Part shown: positions 34,086-43,522 of the stretch, piece after piece
How positions within the stretch are numbered: the first letter of the stretch is position 1
Layout of the letters: the number at the start of each line of letters is the position of its first letter
Assembly: GCF_039555325.1 (NCBI RefSeq)
Contig: NZ_CP154608.1
Span: forward strand, 558,001-622,000
Direction of reading: 5' to 3'
Source: Sphingomicrobium sp. XHP0239
Lineage (GTDB): Bacteria > Pseudomonadota > Alphaproteobacteria > Sphingomonadales > Sphingomonadaceae
Length of the DNA: 64,000 nucleotides
The notes under the pieces: model-generated
Databases searched by the model: none
Told to the model about the DNA's origin: nothing
Seen by the model: only the letters and a program-made list of their open reading frames with translations
Position numbers and translations under genes: made by a program

Positions 34086-35204
34086 ATGAGTGACGAAAAG
34101 ACGCTTCCCCTCGACGACTGGCATCGCGCGCACGGTGCGCGGATGGTGCCGTTCGCGGGCTATTCGATGCCGATCCAGTACGAGGGCATCATCGCCGAGC
34201 ATGAATGGACTCGAGAGCATGCGGGGCTGTTCGACGTCAGTCACATGGGGGGACTAAGCTTTCGCGGGGAAGGAGTCGCCGAGGCGCTGGAAGCCCTGAT
34301 GCCCGGCGACTTCAAGAGCCTGAAGCCCGGCAAGTCGCGTTATTCCGTGCTGCTCGACGAAGACGGGGGCATCATCGACGATCTGATCGTGACGCGGGCG
34401 AGCGAGGACACCTTCCTGGCGGTCGTCAACGGAACGGTGAAGGCGGGCGACATCGCGCATTTCGAAAAGCATCTGCCTGGCGGCGTGACGATGACCCATC
34501 ACGCGGACCAGGCATTGCTGGCGTTGCAGGGGCCCGAGGCGGCGGCGGTCATCGCCGAGACGCTGGGCATCGAAAGCGCCGCGGACCTCGGGTTCATGGA
34601 AGCCGGGATCGGCGGCTGGGAGGGAAACCAGCTGTGGATCAGCCGGTCGGGATACACCGGCGAGGACGGCTACGAGATCACGGTCGAGGCGGGCGAGGCG
34701 GCGGCGCTGGCCGATGCGTTGGTTGCCGACGAACGAGTGAGGCCCGTGGGTCTGGGCGCGCGCGATTCGCTGCGGCTCGAGGCGGGCTTGCCACTCTACG
34801 GACACGATCTCGACACCGAGACGACCCCGGTGATGGCGGACCTGGGGTTCGCGATCTCCAAGCGGCGGCGGGCCGAGGGCGGCTTTCCGGGCGCGGACCG
34901 GATCCTCAAGGAACTAGAGGACGGGGCGCTGGTCAAGCGGGTCGGCTTCACCGTCGAGGGACGCCAGCCGGTGCGCGAGGGCGCGCCCTTGCTCGACGAC
35001 GAAGGCAATGTCGTGGGCAAGGTCACCTCGGGTGGCTTTTCGCCCAGCCTGAAACGGCCCATCGCGATGGGCTATCTCGCCACGCATCTCGCCAAGGACG
35101 GCGTCGTCATCAAGGCCGAGCAGCGAGGCAAGCTGTTCGATCTCACGCTCACGCCGATGCCGTTCGTGCCGCATCGCTATCATCGCAAGGGGAAAGCCAA
35201 ATGA
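34086..35204 (+). CDS. gcvT: Aminomethyltransferase, glycine cleavage T protein
   Basis: GcvT takes the aminomethyl group from lipoylated GcvH, releases ammonia and forms methylene-tetrahydrofolate. The 372-residue protein shows [20 protein letters not shown] (split over residues 10-30), [10 protein letters not shown], the folate-site motif [13 protein letters not shown], and [26 protein letters not shown] lies seven bases before the ATG at 34086. The stop overlaps gcvH by ATGA. It is the first gene under the glycine riboswitch. Confidence 0.96.
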   Translation: MSDEKTLPLDDWHRAHGARMVPFAGYSMPIQYEGIIAEHEWTREHAGLFDVSHMGGLSFRGEGVAEALEALMPGDFKSLKPGKSRYSVLLDEDGGIIDDLIVTRASEDTFLAVVNGTVKAGDIAHFEKHLPGGVTMTHHADQALLALQGPEAAAVIAETLGIESAADLGFMEAGIGGWEGNQLWISRSGYTGEDGYEITVEAGEAAALADALVADERVRPVGLGARDSLRLEAGLPLYGHDLDTETTPVMADLGFAISKRRRAEGGFPGADRILKELEDGALVKRVGFTVEGRQPVREGAPLLDDEGNVVGKVTSGGFSPSLKRPIAMGYLATHLAKDGVVIKAEQRGKLFDLTLTPMPFVPHRYHRKGKAK

Positions 35205-35572
35205 GCCTCTATTACACCAAGGAACACGAGTGGGTCCGCGTCGAGGGCGAGGTCGCGACGGTCGGCATTTCCGCGCACGCCGCCGAGCAATTGGGCGATG
35301 TCGTGTTCGCCGAAGTGCCGGAAGCAGGACGCGCGGTATCGAAAGGCGACGAGGCGGCAGTGGTCGAAAGCGTCAAGGCGGCGAGCGACGTCTATGCGCC
35401 CGTGTCGGGCGAGGTGACCGAAGGCAACGAGAAGCTCGACGGCGAACCGGCGCTGGTGAATTCCGATCCCGAGGGTGAGGGCTGGTTCTTCAAGATCAAG
35501 TTGTCCGACACGAGCGAACTCGATGGGTTGATGGACGAGGCGGCGTACAAGGATTTCGTCGACAGTCTCTGA
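35201..35572 (+). CDS. gcvH: Glycine cleavage H protein
   Basis: GcvH is the lipoyl shuttle of the glycine cleavage system. The 123-residue protein has the lipoylation lysine K59 in [18 protein letters not shown] and the start YYTKEHEWV. Lipoylation by LipB is expected; lipB lies at 6.3 kb. The ATG overlaps the gcvT stop; the frame runs open far upstream inside gcvT, but that part is not H protein. Confidence 0.96.
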   Translation: MSLYYTKEHEWVRVEGEVATVGISAHAAEQLGDVVFAEVPEAGRAVSKGDEAAVVESVKAASDVYAPVSGEVTEGNEKLDGEPALVNSDPEGEGWFFKIKLSDTSELDGLMDEAAYKDFVDSL

Positions 35573-35588
35573 AGAATTGGGAGCTTCC

Positions 35589-36956
35589 ATGCGCTATCTT
35601 CCCCTGACCCCCGCCGACCGGAGCGCGATGCTCGAGGCGATCGGCGTGGACAGTATCGATGACCTGTTCGTCGACGTTCCCGAGGAGGCGCGTCTCGACG
35701 GATTGATCCCCGACCTGCCGACGCACGCATCCGAGATGACGGTCGAGCGGCACATGCGACGGCTGTCGAAGAAGAATCTCGCCGCCGCCGATGCGCCCTT
35801 CTTTCTGGGGGCGGGGGCCTATCGGCATCACGTGCCGGCGAGCGTCGATCATTTGATCCAGCGTGGGGAGTTCCTGACCGCCTACACGCCTTACCAGCCC
35901 GAAATCGCGCAGGGCACGTTGCAGATGCTGTTCGAATTCCAGACGCAGGTGGCACGGCTTTACGGCTGCGCAGTGGCGAACGCATCGATGTACGACGGGT
36001 CGACGGCCTGTTGGGAAGCGGTCGCGATGGCGAGCCGCGTCGCGCGGGGCAAGAAGAAGAAGGTCGTGCTGTCGGGCGCGTTGCACCCGCATTATGCCGA
36101 GGTCGTCCGCACGATGGCCAAGTTCACCGAGGACGAGATTGCGGGCGCGCCGCCGAGCCTGACCGCCATGCCCGACGACGACGGGCTGATCGCGCGGATC
36201 GACGACAATACGAGCTGCGTCGTGGTGCAATATCCCGACATCCTGGGGCGGATCCCCGACATCGCGCGGATCGCGGCAGCGGCGCATGACAAGGGCGCGC
36301 TTCTCATCGCGGTGAATACCGAGCCGGTGGCGCTCGGCGCGATCGAGGCGCCCGGCAATCTGGGCGCGGACATCGTCGTCGGCGAGGGACAGTCGATCGG
36401 GGTGGGCCTGCAGTTCGGCGGGCCGTATCTGGGGCTGTTCGCGATCCGCGACGAGAAGCATGTCCGCCAGATGCCGGGACGGCTGTGCGGGCAGACAGTC
36501 GACGCGGCGGGCAAGCGCGGCTTCGTGCTGACGCTGTCGACGCGGGAGCAGCATATCCGCCGCGAGAAGGCGACCAGCAACATCTGCACCAATTCGGGCC
36601 TGTGCGCGCTGGCCTTCAGCGTCCACCTCACGCTGCTGGGCGAGAAGGGTCTGCGGCAGTTGGCGGCGGAGAATCATCGCCTTGCCTGCATCGCTGCGGA
36701 GCGTCTGGCGGCGATCCCCGGTGTCAGCATTCTCAACGAGAACTTCTTCAACGAATTTACCGTCAAGGTCGGGCGCGACGCGCGGTCGCTGGTGCGCGAT
36801 CTGGCGGATCGGGGCGTGCTGGCCGGCGTGTCGCTGGGACGGCTGTATCCCGACAGCGAGGGGCTGGACGATGCGCTGCTGATCGCCGTGACCGAGACGG
36901 TCAGCGAGGCGGATATCGATGCCCTGTGCGACGGGTTGAAGGAGGCGCTCGCATGA
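35589..36956 (+). CDS. gcvPA: Glycine dehydrogenase (decarboxylating) subunit 1
   Basis: This is the N-terminal half of the split P protein, which decarboxylates glycine. The 455-residue product starts [11 protein letters not shown], preceded by GGGAG. Conserved marks are [17 protein letters not shown] ([13 protein letters not shown]), [36 protein letters not shown], and the C-terminal [17 protein letters not shown]. The fused P protein of E. coli is split into two genes here, as in many alphaproteobacteria. The stop overlaps gcvPB. Confidence 0.95.
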   Translation: MRYLPLTPADRSAMLEAIGVDSIDDLFVDVPEEARLDGLIPDLPTHASEMTVERHMRRLSKKNLAAADAPFFLGAGAYRHHVPASVDHLIQRGEFLTAYTPYQPEIAQGTLQMLFEFQTQVARLYGCAVANASMYDGSTACWEAVAMASRVARGKKKKVVLSGALHPHYAEVVRTMAKFTEDEIAGAPPSLTAMPDDDGLIARIDDNTSCVVVQYPDILGRIPDIARIAAAAHDKGALLIAVNTEPVALGAIEAPGNLGADIVVGEGQSIGVGLQFGGPYLGLFAIRDEKHVRQMPGRLCGQTVDAAGKRGFVLTLSTREQHIRREKATSNICTNSGLCALAFSVHLTLLGEKGLRQLAAENHRLACIAAERLAAIPGVSILNENFFNEFTVKVGRDARSLVRDLADRGVLAGVSLGRLYPDSEGLDDALLIAVTETVSEADIDALCDGLKEALA

Positions 36957-38626
36957 ACAGGCCCAATGCATCCGGATGGCGTCCCGGAACGCCGACCGAC
37001 GCGATCGACGATCGTCAGGGCGTCGAAACCGTGACGGGAAACCGCGCGCTGATGCTGGAAGAGCCGCTGATCTTCGAGATCGGCGATTCGGAAACGACGG
37101 GTGTCGATTTCGCGGCGCCCGCCGCAATGGACCTGGCGGGCGTCGAAGCGGCGCCGAGCGCACCCGAAGGCCAGAGCGCGAGCCGGCTGGGCAAATTCGT
37201 CCGGACCGATCCGATCGGCCTTCCGGGGTTGAGCGAACCGAGCGCGGTGCGACACTATACGCGCCTCAGCCGCCAGAATTACGCCATCGACCTCGGGCTG
37301 TTCCCGCTCGGGAGCTGCACGATGAAGCATAATCCGCGGCTGAACGAGAAGATCGCACGGATGCCGGGTTTTGCCGACATCCACCCCTTGCAGCCGCAGG
37401 ATACGGTACGCGGCGCGTTGGAGGTCATCAACGAACTGGCGTTCTGGCTCATCCGGCTGACCGGGATGCATTCGGTGGCGATGAGCCCCAAGGCAGGAGC
37501 GCACGGCGAACTGTGCGGCATCCTGTGCATTCGCGCGGCGCTGGAAGCGCGGGGCGATGCGCGCGAGGTGGTGCTGGTGCCGGAGAGCGCGCATGGCACC
37601 AATCCCGCGACCGCGGCCTTTGCCGGCTACGACATCGAGAACATTCCCGCCAACGAGGACGGGCGCGTCGACCTCGATGCGCTGAAGGCGCGGCTCAGAC
37701 CCGACGTGGCGGGGGTGATGATCACCAACCCGTCCACGCTCGGCCTGTTCGAGCGCGACATGAAGGCGATCAGCGATGCCGTCCACGAAGCGGGCGGGTT
37801 CGTCTATTGCGACGGCGCCAATTTCAACGCGATCGTCGGCAAGGTTCGCCCGGGCGATCTCGGCGTCGATGCGATGCACATCAACCTGCACAAGACCTTC
37901 TCGACCCCGCACGGCGGGGGCGGGCCGGGGTCGGGGCCGGTGGTGCTTTCCGAAGCGCTCAGTCCCTATGCGCCGCTGCCCTATACTTCGCGCACGAAAG
38001 ACGGGGTCGTGCATCTCGTCGAGGAAGAGGATGCCGAGACGTTCGCGAACGAGCATTTCGGAGGGCCGCTCGACCATTTCGGGCGAATGACCGCCTTTCA
38101 CGGTCAGATGGGAATGTTCACCCGCGCGCTTGCCTACATCCTCAGTCACGGGGCGGATGGATTGAAGCAGGTCGCCGAGGATGCGGTGCTGAATGCCAAT
38201 TACGTGCTGCGCGCGATGGAAGACGTCCTCGACGCGCCTTTCGCTGCGGCCGGGCCCTGCATGCACGAAGCCCTGTTTTCCGACAAAGGGTTCGGCGGGG
38301 GACTGTCCACGCTCGATCTCGCCAAGGGACTGATCGACGAGGGTTTTCACCCGATGACGATGTATTTCCCGCTGGTCGTCCATGGCGCGATGCTGGTCGA
38401 ACCGACCGAGACCGAGAGCAAGGCGACGCTCGACCAGTTCATCGCCGCCTTCCGATCGGTGGTCGAGCGGGCCAAGGCAGGGGACGAAGCGCTGACCGGC
38501 GCGCCCTATCATGCGCCTCGCCGCCGCCTCGACGAGACGCAGGCCGCGCGCCAGCCGGTCCTGGCCTACAAGGGCGGGGAGGTTCCCGGCAGCCTTGCGG
38601 CACGTAGCGAAGTGGGCGGGCAATAG
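36953..38626 (+). CDS. gcvPB: Glycine dehydrogenase (decarboxylating) subunit 2
   Basis: This is the C-terminal, PLP-binding half of the split P protein. In the 557-residue product the PLP lysine is K314 ([17 protein letters not shown]). Other marks are [43 protein letters not shown] and [10 protein letters not shown]. An N-terminal extension of about 45 residues goes beyond the core. It starts inside the gcvPA stop (ATGA). The next gene begins one base after its stop, so the operon does not end here. Confidence 0.95.
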   Translation: MNRPNASGWRPGTPTDAIDDRQGVETVTGNRALMLEEPLIFEIGDSETTGVDFAAPAAMDLAGVEAAPSAPEGQSASRLGKFVRTDPIGLPGLSEPSAVRHYTRLSRQNYAIDLGLFPLGSCTMKHNPRLNEKIARMPGFADIHPLQPQDTVRGALEVINELAFWLIRLTGMHSVAMSPKAGAHGELCGILCIRAALEARGDAREVVLVPESAHGTNPATAAFAGYDIENIPANEDGRVDLDALKARLRPDVAGVMITNPSTLGLFERDMKAISDAVHEAGGFVYCDGANFNAIVGKVRPGDLGVDAMHINLHKTFSTPHGGGGPGSGPVVLSEALSPYAPLPYTSRTKDGVVHLVEEEDAETFANEHFGGPLDHFGRMTAFHGQMGMFTRALAYILSHGADGLKQVAEDAVLNANYVLRAMEDVLDAPFAAAGPCMHEALFSDKGFGGGLSTLDLAKGLIDEGFHPMTMYFPLVVHGAMLVEPTETESKATLDQFIAAFRSVVERAKAGDEALTGAPYHAPRRRLDETQAARQPVLAYKGGEVPGSLAARSEVGGQ

Positions 38627-38627
38627 G

Positions 38628-39101
38628 GTGGACTGGGCCGCGCTTTTCTCGGTCGCCAACACCTATGTCCTGCTGCCGTGGGCGGCGCTCATCCTGCTGC
38701 CGCGGGGGCCGGGGCTGCACGCGCTGGTCTTCTATCTCGGGATCGGACTGCTGAGCCTGGCCTATGCGATCTTGCTGGTGCTGCTGTTCGGCGGGTTCGT
38801 CGACCCGGTACGTGACGCGGGGCTCGCCGAGCCCGCCATGTTCGATTTCAGCCTGGCGGGGGTCATGGATCTGTTCCGAAGCGAGGGCGGGGTGACGTTG
38901 GGATGGATCCACTATCTCGCGTTCGACCTGTTCGTCGGTCAGTGGATCGCCAAGGATGGGGATCACAAGGGTGTTTCGCGGATCGTGCAGGGGCCGATCC
39001 TGTTCCTGACGTTGATGGCGGGACCGTTGGGGCTGCTGATCTGGATGGCGGTACGCGAGCGCGCCGCGCGGGCGGTCGCCGGGAACGGCAAGCGCGGGTG
39101 A
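38628..39101 (+). CDS. ABA4-like family membrane protein (DUF4281)
   Basis: The 157-residue product has four membrane helices and the ABA4 signatures VDWAALFSVANTYVLLPWAA at the start and HYLAFDLFVGQWIAKDG later. Plant ABA4 is needed for neoxanthin formation; bacterial homologues may act on carotenoids, but this is unproven. I start at the GTG at 38628, one base after gcvPB, because homology begins there; the frame is open further upstream inside gcvPB. It overlaps the next gene and so appears to sit in the glycine-riboswitch operon. Confidence 0.8.
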   Translation: MDWAALFSVANTYVLLPWAALILLPRGPGLHALVFYLGIGLLSLAYAILLVLLFGGFVDPVRDAGLAEPAMFDFSLAGVMDLFRSEGGVTLGWIHYLAFDLFVGQWIAKDGDHKGVSRIVQGPILFLTLMAGPLGLLIWMAVRERAARAVAGNGKRG

Positions 39102-39733
39102 GCGAACCCTATCAGATGGACGATCTGGGCGATGCGGACCGTCGCGAGGCCCCCGCAGTGGCACGCAACGTGGGGCCGATCGGCGATATACTGGCGCAAT
39201 GGCTTCCGGGCGAAGGGTTCGTGCTCGAGACGTCGAGCGGGACGGGCGAACATGCGCTGGCGTTCGCGCGGCGGTTCCCCGCGCTGACCTGGCAGCCGAG
39301 CGATCCCGACGCTGCCGCCTTGCGCTCGATCGCGGCGTGGGGACGGGAGGGGCCGGACAATCTGCGTCCGCCGCTTCTCATCGACGTGCGCGAGAAGGAT
39401 TGGGGCATCGAACGCGCCGACGCCATCGTGTCGATCAACATGGTGCACATCGCGCCGTGGGAGGCCGCGCTCGGTCTGTTGGACAGGGCGGCGCGGTTGC
39501 TTCCGGTTGGCGGTCCGCTGATCCTCTATGGACCCTGGTACGAGGCAGATCGACCGGCGGCGCCCTCGAACGAGGATTTCGACCGATCGCTGAAGGCGCG
39601 CGATCCGGACTGGGGGATCCGTGCGGTGGAAAAATTCGATGCAGCGGCGCGGGCGCGGGGACTGGTTCGCCGCGACCGTCGCGAAATGCCCGCCAACAAC
39701 CTCATGTTGCTCTATATCAAGAGCCGCGCTTAA
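39098..39733 (+). CDS. DUF938 family SAM-dependent methyltransferase-like protein
   Basis: The 211-residue protein has the class I methyltransferase fold marks LETSSGTGEHALAFARRFP (SAM loop) and INMVHIAPWEAALGLLDRA, and the DUF938 traits of an N-terminal EAPAVARNVGPI and GPLILYGPWYE. Its GTG start overlaps the stop of the ABA4-like gene. Substrate unknown. It is the last gene of the apparent gcv transcript; 36 bases then separate it from a PilZ gene. Confidence 0.82.
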   Translation: MSEPYQMDDLGDADRREAPAVARNVGPIGDILAQWLPGEGFVLETSSGTGEHALAFARRFPALTWQPSDPDAAALRSIAAWGREGPDNLRPPLLIDVREKDWGIERADAIVSINMVHIAPWEAALGLLDRAARLLPVGGPLILYGPWYEADRPAAPSNEDFDRSLKARDPDWGIRAVEKFDAAARARGLVRRDRREMPANNLMLLYIKSRA

Positions 39734-39769
39734 GCAGTTTTTTACCGGCTTTCTTCTACGACGAGCGTT

Positions 39770-40150
39770 ATGGAGCACAATCGTCGTACCCCCCGCTCGC
39801 ACCTGTTCATGAAAGCCGTGCTGGAAGTCGGCGGGCGTCAGCTCGACGTGCGCTTGCGCAACCTGTCTTCCGACGGCGCACTGGTCGAGGGAACGGACCT
39901 GCCGGTCGAGGGGACCGAGATCCTGTTCCGAAAGGAGAAACTATCGGTGCCGGGGCGGATCGCCTGGACCACCGACGGGCGCGCGGGCGTGAGTTTCGCG
40001 CAGGATCTGCAGCCCGAGGTGGTGCTTCGCCATGTCCCGCAGCCGCGCTCGCGGATGGAAGTGTCCTCGCGCCGCCCGGGATTGACCAGTTCGCAGTTGA
40101 GCGAGGGCGAGAAACGCTACGTCGACGAATGGTTGCTGCCGCGTAGCTAG
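39770..40150 (+). CDS. PilZ domain protein, single domain
   Basis: The 126-residue protein has the c-di-GMP motif R5-x3-R9 (RRTPR) and N31-x-S33-x2-G36 (NLSSDG), so it probably binds c-di-GMP. The remaining third (about 95-126) is a charged tail. PilZ proteins pass c-di-GMP signals to pili, flagella, polysaccharide or gene control. It is convergent with a larger PilZ gene 33 bases away, and glycosyltransferase genes follow. The partner is unknown. Confidence 0.82.
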   Translation: MEHNRRTPRSHLFMKAVLEVGGRQLDVRLRNLSSDGALVEGTDLPVEGTEILFRKEKLSVPGRIAWTTDGRAGVSFAQDLQPEVVLRHVPQPRSRMEVSSRRPGLTSSQLSEGEKRYVDEWLLPRS

Positions 40151-40183
40151 GCGCGCGGTCCCAGATTTCTCTCAGAAACTGCT

Positions 40184-40831
40184 CTAGCCGGCCTTGCGGC
40201 TCGGCTGCCGGCATTCCTCGAGCCAGGCGACGAGGTCCCCGAGCGGCAGCAGTCGGTTGAACGTGATCCCCGCGACGTCGTCCTTCTGCCAGCGCACAGA
40301 CGCGCGGATGGGGGCGAGGCCGGGCAACCCGATGCCGACGTCCTTGTCGCCCGTCGGCAGGAGCGCGTCGGTCCGAAGCTTGATCCCGCCCTGGCTGACG
40401 TCGAGCGCGGTGGCGGGCAGCGGGCGGCTGTCGACATAGACCGTCACGGGACAGTCGACCTCGATCCGCGGCATGCGCGGGCGCGTTCCCTTCATCGAGT
40501 GCGAAAGCAGATCGAGGATGTCGACCTGTTCGTCGAACTGGACCCCGACATTCTGGCCGCGGATCCAGGTCGCCTTGCCCCGAATCGGCTCGCCGCTCTT
40601 GAGTTCGACGGTCAGCGTTTCGCCGATGTCGATCGGGCAATAGGCGCGGATCATCATGCCGCCCGCGCTGATATTCTTGATGAGGCACAGTTCGCGCCGA
40701 TCGTTGAGGGTGATCGAGCCGACGCGATAGAGGGTCAGATGGCGCTGGTCTCCGCGCCGATCCGCGCGCGCGGGTGATGGCGCCTCGTCGTCAAGCGAAT
40801 AGAGCGTCGTTTCCATTATGCGGTCGGTCAT
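40184..40831 (-). CDS. Tandem PilZ domain protein
   Basis: The 215-residue product has two PilZ units. Unit 1 (about 24-105) has R26-x3-R30 and N53-x-S55-x2-G58, intact for c-di-GMP. Unit 2 (about 117-205) has D144-x-S146-x2-G149, but its basic motif reads RPRMPR, without the exact R-x3-R spacing, so it may bind weakly or not at all. The 277 bases between its start and the glycosyltransferase gene hold no supported gene. It may act with the convergent single-PilZ protein. Confidence 0.8.
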   Translation of the reverse strand: MTDRIMETTLYSLDDEAPSPARADRRGDQRHLTLYRVGSITLNDRRELCLIKNISAGGMMIRAYCPIDIGETLTVELKSGEPIRGKATWIRGQNVGVQFDEQVDILDLLSHSMKGTRPRMPRIEVDCPVTVYVDSRPLPATALDVSQGGIKLRTDALLPTGDKDVGIGLPGLAPIRASVRWQKDDVAGITFNRLLPLGDLVAWLEECRQPSRKAG

Positions 40832-41108
40832 TCGGGCGCGTCCCTCGTTCGCTGTCGCTGCGTCTTCCCGATTGCTAGACTTCAGAGGATTACCAACTGG
40901 TTATGGCCGGTCCGATTTCGCACAGGATCGTGTCGTCATTGCATCCGTTCCGGAGATGGAAGCGAGACGCGCATGGCGAATAGCGGGATCGTAAACGATC
41001 TGATAACCAAGTTTGGGCAGAAGGGTCGGCAATCAGATCGCAAGGGGGCAACCGGCCCCCGGTCGTGCGGTCGGCGGTACTGCCCAACGGGGGCGCTTCG
41101 GGGGACGC

Positions 41109-42068
41109 GTGGTCAAGCTTATCATCCAGATACCCTGCTACAACGAGGAGCAGACGTTGCCCTCGGTGCTGACCGGAATTCCCGAGCGGATCGACGGAAT
41201 CGACGTGATCGAGACACTGGTGATCGACGACGGTTCGAGCGATCGGACGGTCGAGGTCGCGCGCAAGCTGGGCGTCACGCACATCGTCCAGCAGAAGCAG
41301 AATCGCGGGCTGGCGCGCGGGTTCCAGCGAGGCATCGACGAGGCGCTTCGATGCGGGGCCGACATCATCGTCAACACTGACGGCGACAACCAGTATGACG
41401 GTAGCTCCATCCCCGAGCTGGTTCGGCCGATCCTGGAAGGCTGCGCGGATATCGTGGTCGGCGACCGCGGTGCGGGCGAGCGACAGGATTTCTCGTGGAC
41501 CAAGCGGTTCCTGCAGAAATTCGGTAGCTGGACGGTGCGGCAGCTCGCGTCGGTCCAGGTGCCCGATGCCGTTTCGGGCTTCCGCGCCTATACGCGCGAT
41601 GCGGCGATGAACATCAACGTGCTGACCAATTTCAGCTACACCACTGAAACGCTGATCCACGCCAGCCAGCGCGGCTACAAGATCGCGTCGGTTCCGGTGG
41701 CCACGAACCCGCAGACGCGGCCGTCGCGACTGTTCAAGTCGATCCCGTCCTTCGTGTCGAAGCAGGCGGTGACGATCGTGCGCAGCTTCGTGATGTACCG
41801 CTCGCTGCGGGCCTTCGTGGGGCTGGGGTTGATCATGCTGCTGATCGGCATGATTCCGGTGGTGCGGTTCCTCTATTATTATGCGATCGGGGAGGGCGAC
41901 GGGAAGGTCCAGTCGCTGATCCTGGGCGGCGTGTTCCTCCTCGCCGGCTATCTGACCACGGTCCTTGCGCTGCTTTCCGACGTGGTCGCGACCAATCGCA
42001 AGCTGATCGAACAGGTGCTCGGCCGCGTGCGGAAGATCGAGATGGCGGTCGATGCCGACTCCGAATAG
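41109..42068 (+). CDS. Family 2 glycosyltransferase with C-terminal membrane helices
   Basis: The product is 319 residues. The GT-A core reads IIQIPCYNEEQTLPSVL, VIDDGSSDRT and NTDGDNQYDG, the last supplying the DxD-type metal site. Two membrane helices follow (about 238-260 and 273-297). This is the layout of dolichyl/polyprenyl-phosphate sugar synthases such as DPM1 and GtrB types, which make lipid-linked sugars on the cytoplasmic face. I use the GTG at 41109; residues read upstream are not family-like. It overlaps the next gene by 17 bases. Confidence 0.82.
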   Translation: MVKLIIQIPCYNEEQTLPSVLTGIPERIDGIDVIETLVIDDGSSDRTVEVARKLGVTHIVQQKQNRGLARGFQRGIDEALRCGADIIVNTDGDNQYDGSSIPELVRPILEGCADIVVGDRGAGERQDFSWTKRFLQKFGSWTVRQLASVQVPDAVSGFRAYTRDAAMNINVLTNFSYTTETLIHASQRGYKIASVPVATNPQTRPSRLFKSIPSFVSKQAVTIVRSFVMYRSLRAFVGLGLIMLLIGMIPVVRFLYYYAIGEGDGKVQSLILGGVFLLAGYLTTVLALLSDVVATNRKLIEQVLGRVRKIEMAVDADSE

Positions 42069-43500
42069 CGCGGAGACGCTGTTCCGCGGCACGGCATTGG
42101 CGGGGCTGGCGGTGCTGGCTCTGTTCGTGCTGCTGCCGCCGGGCACCGAGAATCCCTATTTCGGGCACGACCTCTACGATGCCTATTATAGAGCCCTGCT
42201 CGAGGGCCGCTGGCAATTGTCGGCCAAGGTGCTGGGCGTGGAAGGGCATTATCTCGCCGATGGGCGGGGGTTCACCTATTACGGTCTGGCCCCGCTCATC
42301 CCGCGCTTCCTGCTCGGCTGGCTGCTGCCGACCGACGGCAGCGTGTTTCCCCTGCTGACCATCTTTCTGTTCACCGGGGCGGGATCGATCATGCTGCACC
42401 GGATCGTGCACGAGCGCGCGGTCGCGGCAGGCGCGTCGTCGATGCTACTGGTGTTGTTCGCCGGGATGGTGTGGCTGGCGGGGCCGATGCCGATCATCGC
42501 GGCCAATCATGCCGTCTATCATGAGCCGATCGCGGTGGGGTTCGCGGCGATCAGCGGGTTTCTCTATGCGGTGCACCGGAAGTCCGTCGGCCGCGGGTCG
42601 TTGGGAAGCGTTCTGGTGCTCGGCTCGCTATGTGCGGCCCTGGCACTGCACGCCCGCCCGCACGTCGCCATCGCGATCTGCGCGGGGCTGGCGGTGGTCG
42701 GAATCGCGGGAATCGTGCGGCGCGAGCGCTGGCTGGTCGCATCGATCGCGGGGGTCCTGATCATCGGGGCGTCGGCGGCAGGATATCTGGCCGCAAACCA
42801 TGCCAAATTCGGCGACGCCACCGCCGCGCACGGCGAGTTCGCCGAAGACGCCAAGCTGCGCTACGGCACCGCTTTCCTCAAGTACGAGCACCCTAGATCC
42901 GAACGCGCGCGGGGATTCGAGGAACATGGCCGATTCAATGCCAAGCGTATTCCCACCCATTTTCTGGCACATCATGTGTTGATGGCAGACGCGCCGTCGA
43001 GCGATCTCGGCATGGGTGCGGTGGCATGGTCCGAACAGTTTCACGGTCACTCCCGCTTCGAGGGACCCCATATGGGGATGCTGTTCCTGTTCGCACCCTG
43101 GTACATGGTGGTGCTGCTGGGCCTGCGTCGCGGCAAATGGTCGGTGGAGAACGGGGCGATGGTCGCCGCGACGGGCGTGCTGTTCCTGCTGATGCTGTCC
43201 TACCCGACGATCACCTTCCGCTACCGGGTCGAGCTTTTCATGTTTCCCTTCGTCCTGGCGTGCCTGTCCATTCCGCGGTTCGTGACAAGGACCATGAGCG
43301 CGAAGTCCGACGTCGTGCGACGACTGCCATTGTTCGTCCTGGCGCTGGGGGCGTTCATGACCCTCTTCGCGAGCAATTGGTCGCGCCAGCTTTTCCCGGA
43401 AGCGGGACTTTTTCACCGAATGGACGATGCCGAATGTCTCGAGCGGCTCGGCATGGCGGGCGTGACCGCGACGCAGGCCGAGGCGAGTTGCAATCCATGA
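42052..43500 (+). CDS. Polytopic membrane protein, GT-C glycosyltransferase-like
   Basis: The 482-residue product has about ten membrane helices. An early periplasmic loop carries FGHDLYDAYYRALLEGRW, with acidic residues where GT-C enzymes (ArnT and PMT types) have their catalytic Asp. It overlaps the lipid-sugar synthase gene, which would supply its donor substrate, and this supports a role in moving a sugar from polyprenyl phosphate to an envelope acceptor. No named family is certain; it could also be a plain membrane protein. Confidence 0.6.
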   Translation: MPTPNSAETLFRGTALAGLAVLALFVLLPPGTENPYFGHDLYDAYYRALLEGRWQLSAKVLGVEGHYLADGRGFTYYGLAPLIPRFLLGWLLPTDGSVFPLLTIFLFTGAGSIMLHRIVHERAVAAGASSMLLVLFAGMVWLAGPMPIIAANHAVYHEPIAVGFAAISGFLYAVHRKSVGRGSLGSVLVLGSLCAALALHARPHVAIAICAGLAVVGIAGIVRRERWLVASIAGVLIIGASAAGYLAANHAKFGDATAAHGEFAEDAKLRYGTAFLKYEHPRSERARGFEEHGRFNAKRIPTHFLAHHVLMADAPSSDLGMGAVAWSEQFHGHSRFEGPHMGMLFLFAPWYMVVLLGLRRGKWSVENGAMVAATGVLFLLMLSYPTITFRYRVELFMFPFVLACLSIPRFVTRTMSAKSDVVRRLPLFVLALGAFMTLFASNWSRQLFPEAGLFHRMDDAECLERLGMAGVTATQAEASCNP

Positions 43501-43522
43501 GCAGCGGCCCGCGGCGGAGCGC

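Noticed and set aside
40973..41380. Plus-strand frame starting MANSGIVNDL before the GT2 gene
   Set aside because: After about 40 residues it is only the shifted reading of the glycosyltransferase gene, with no recognisable domain.
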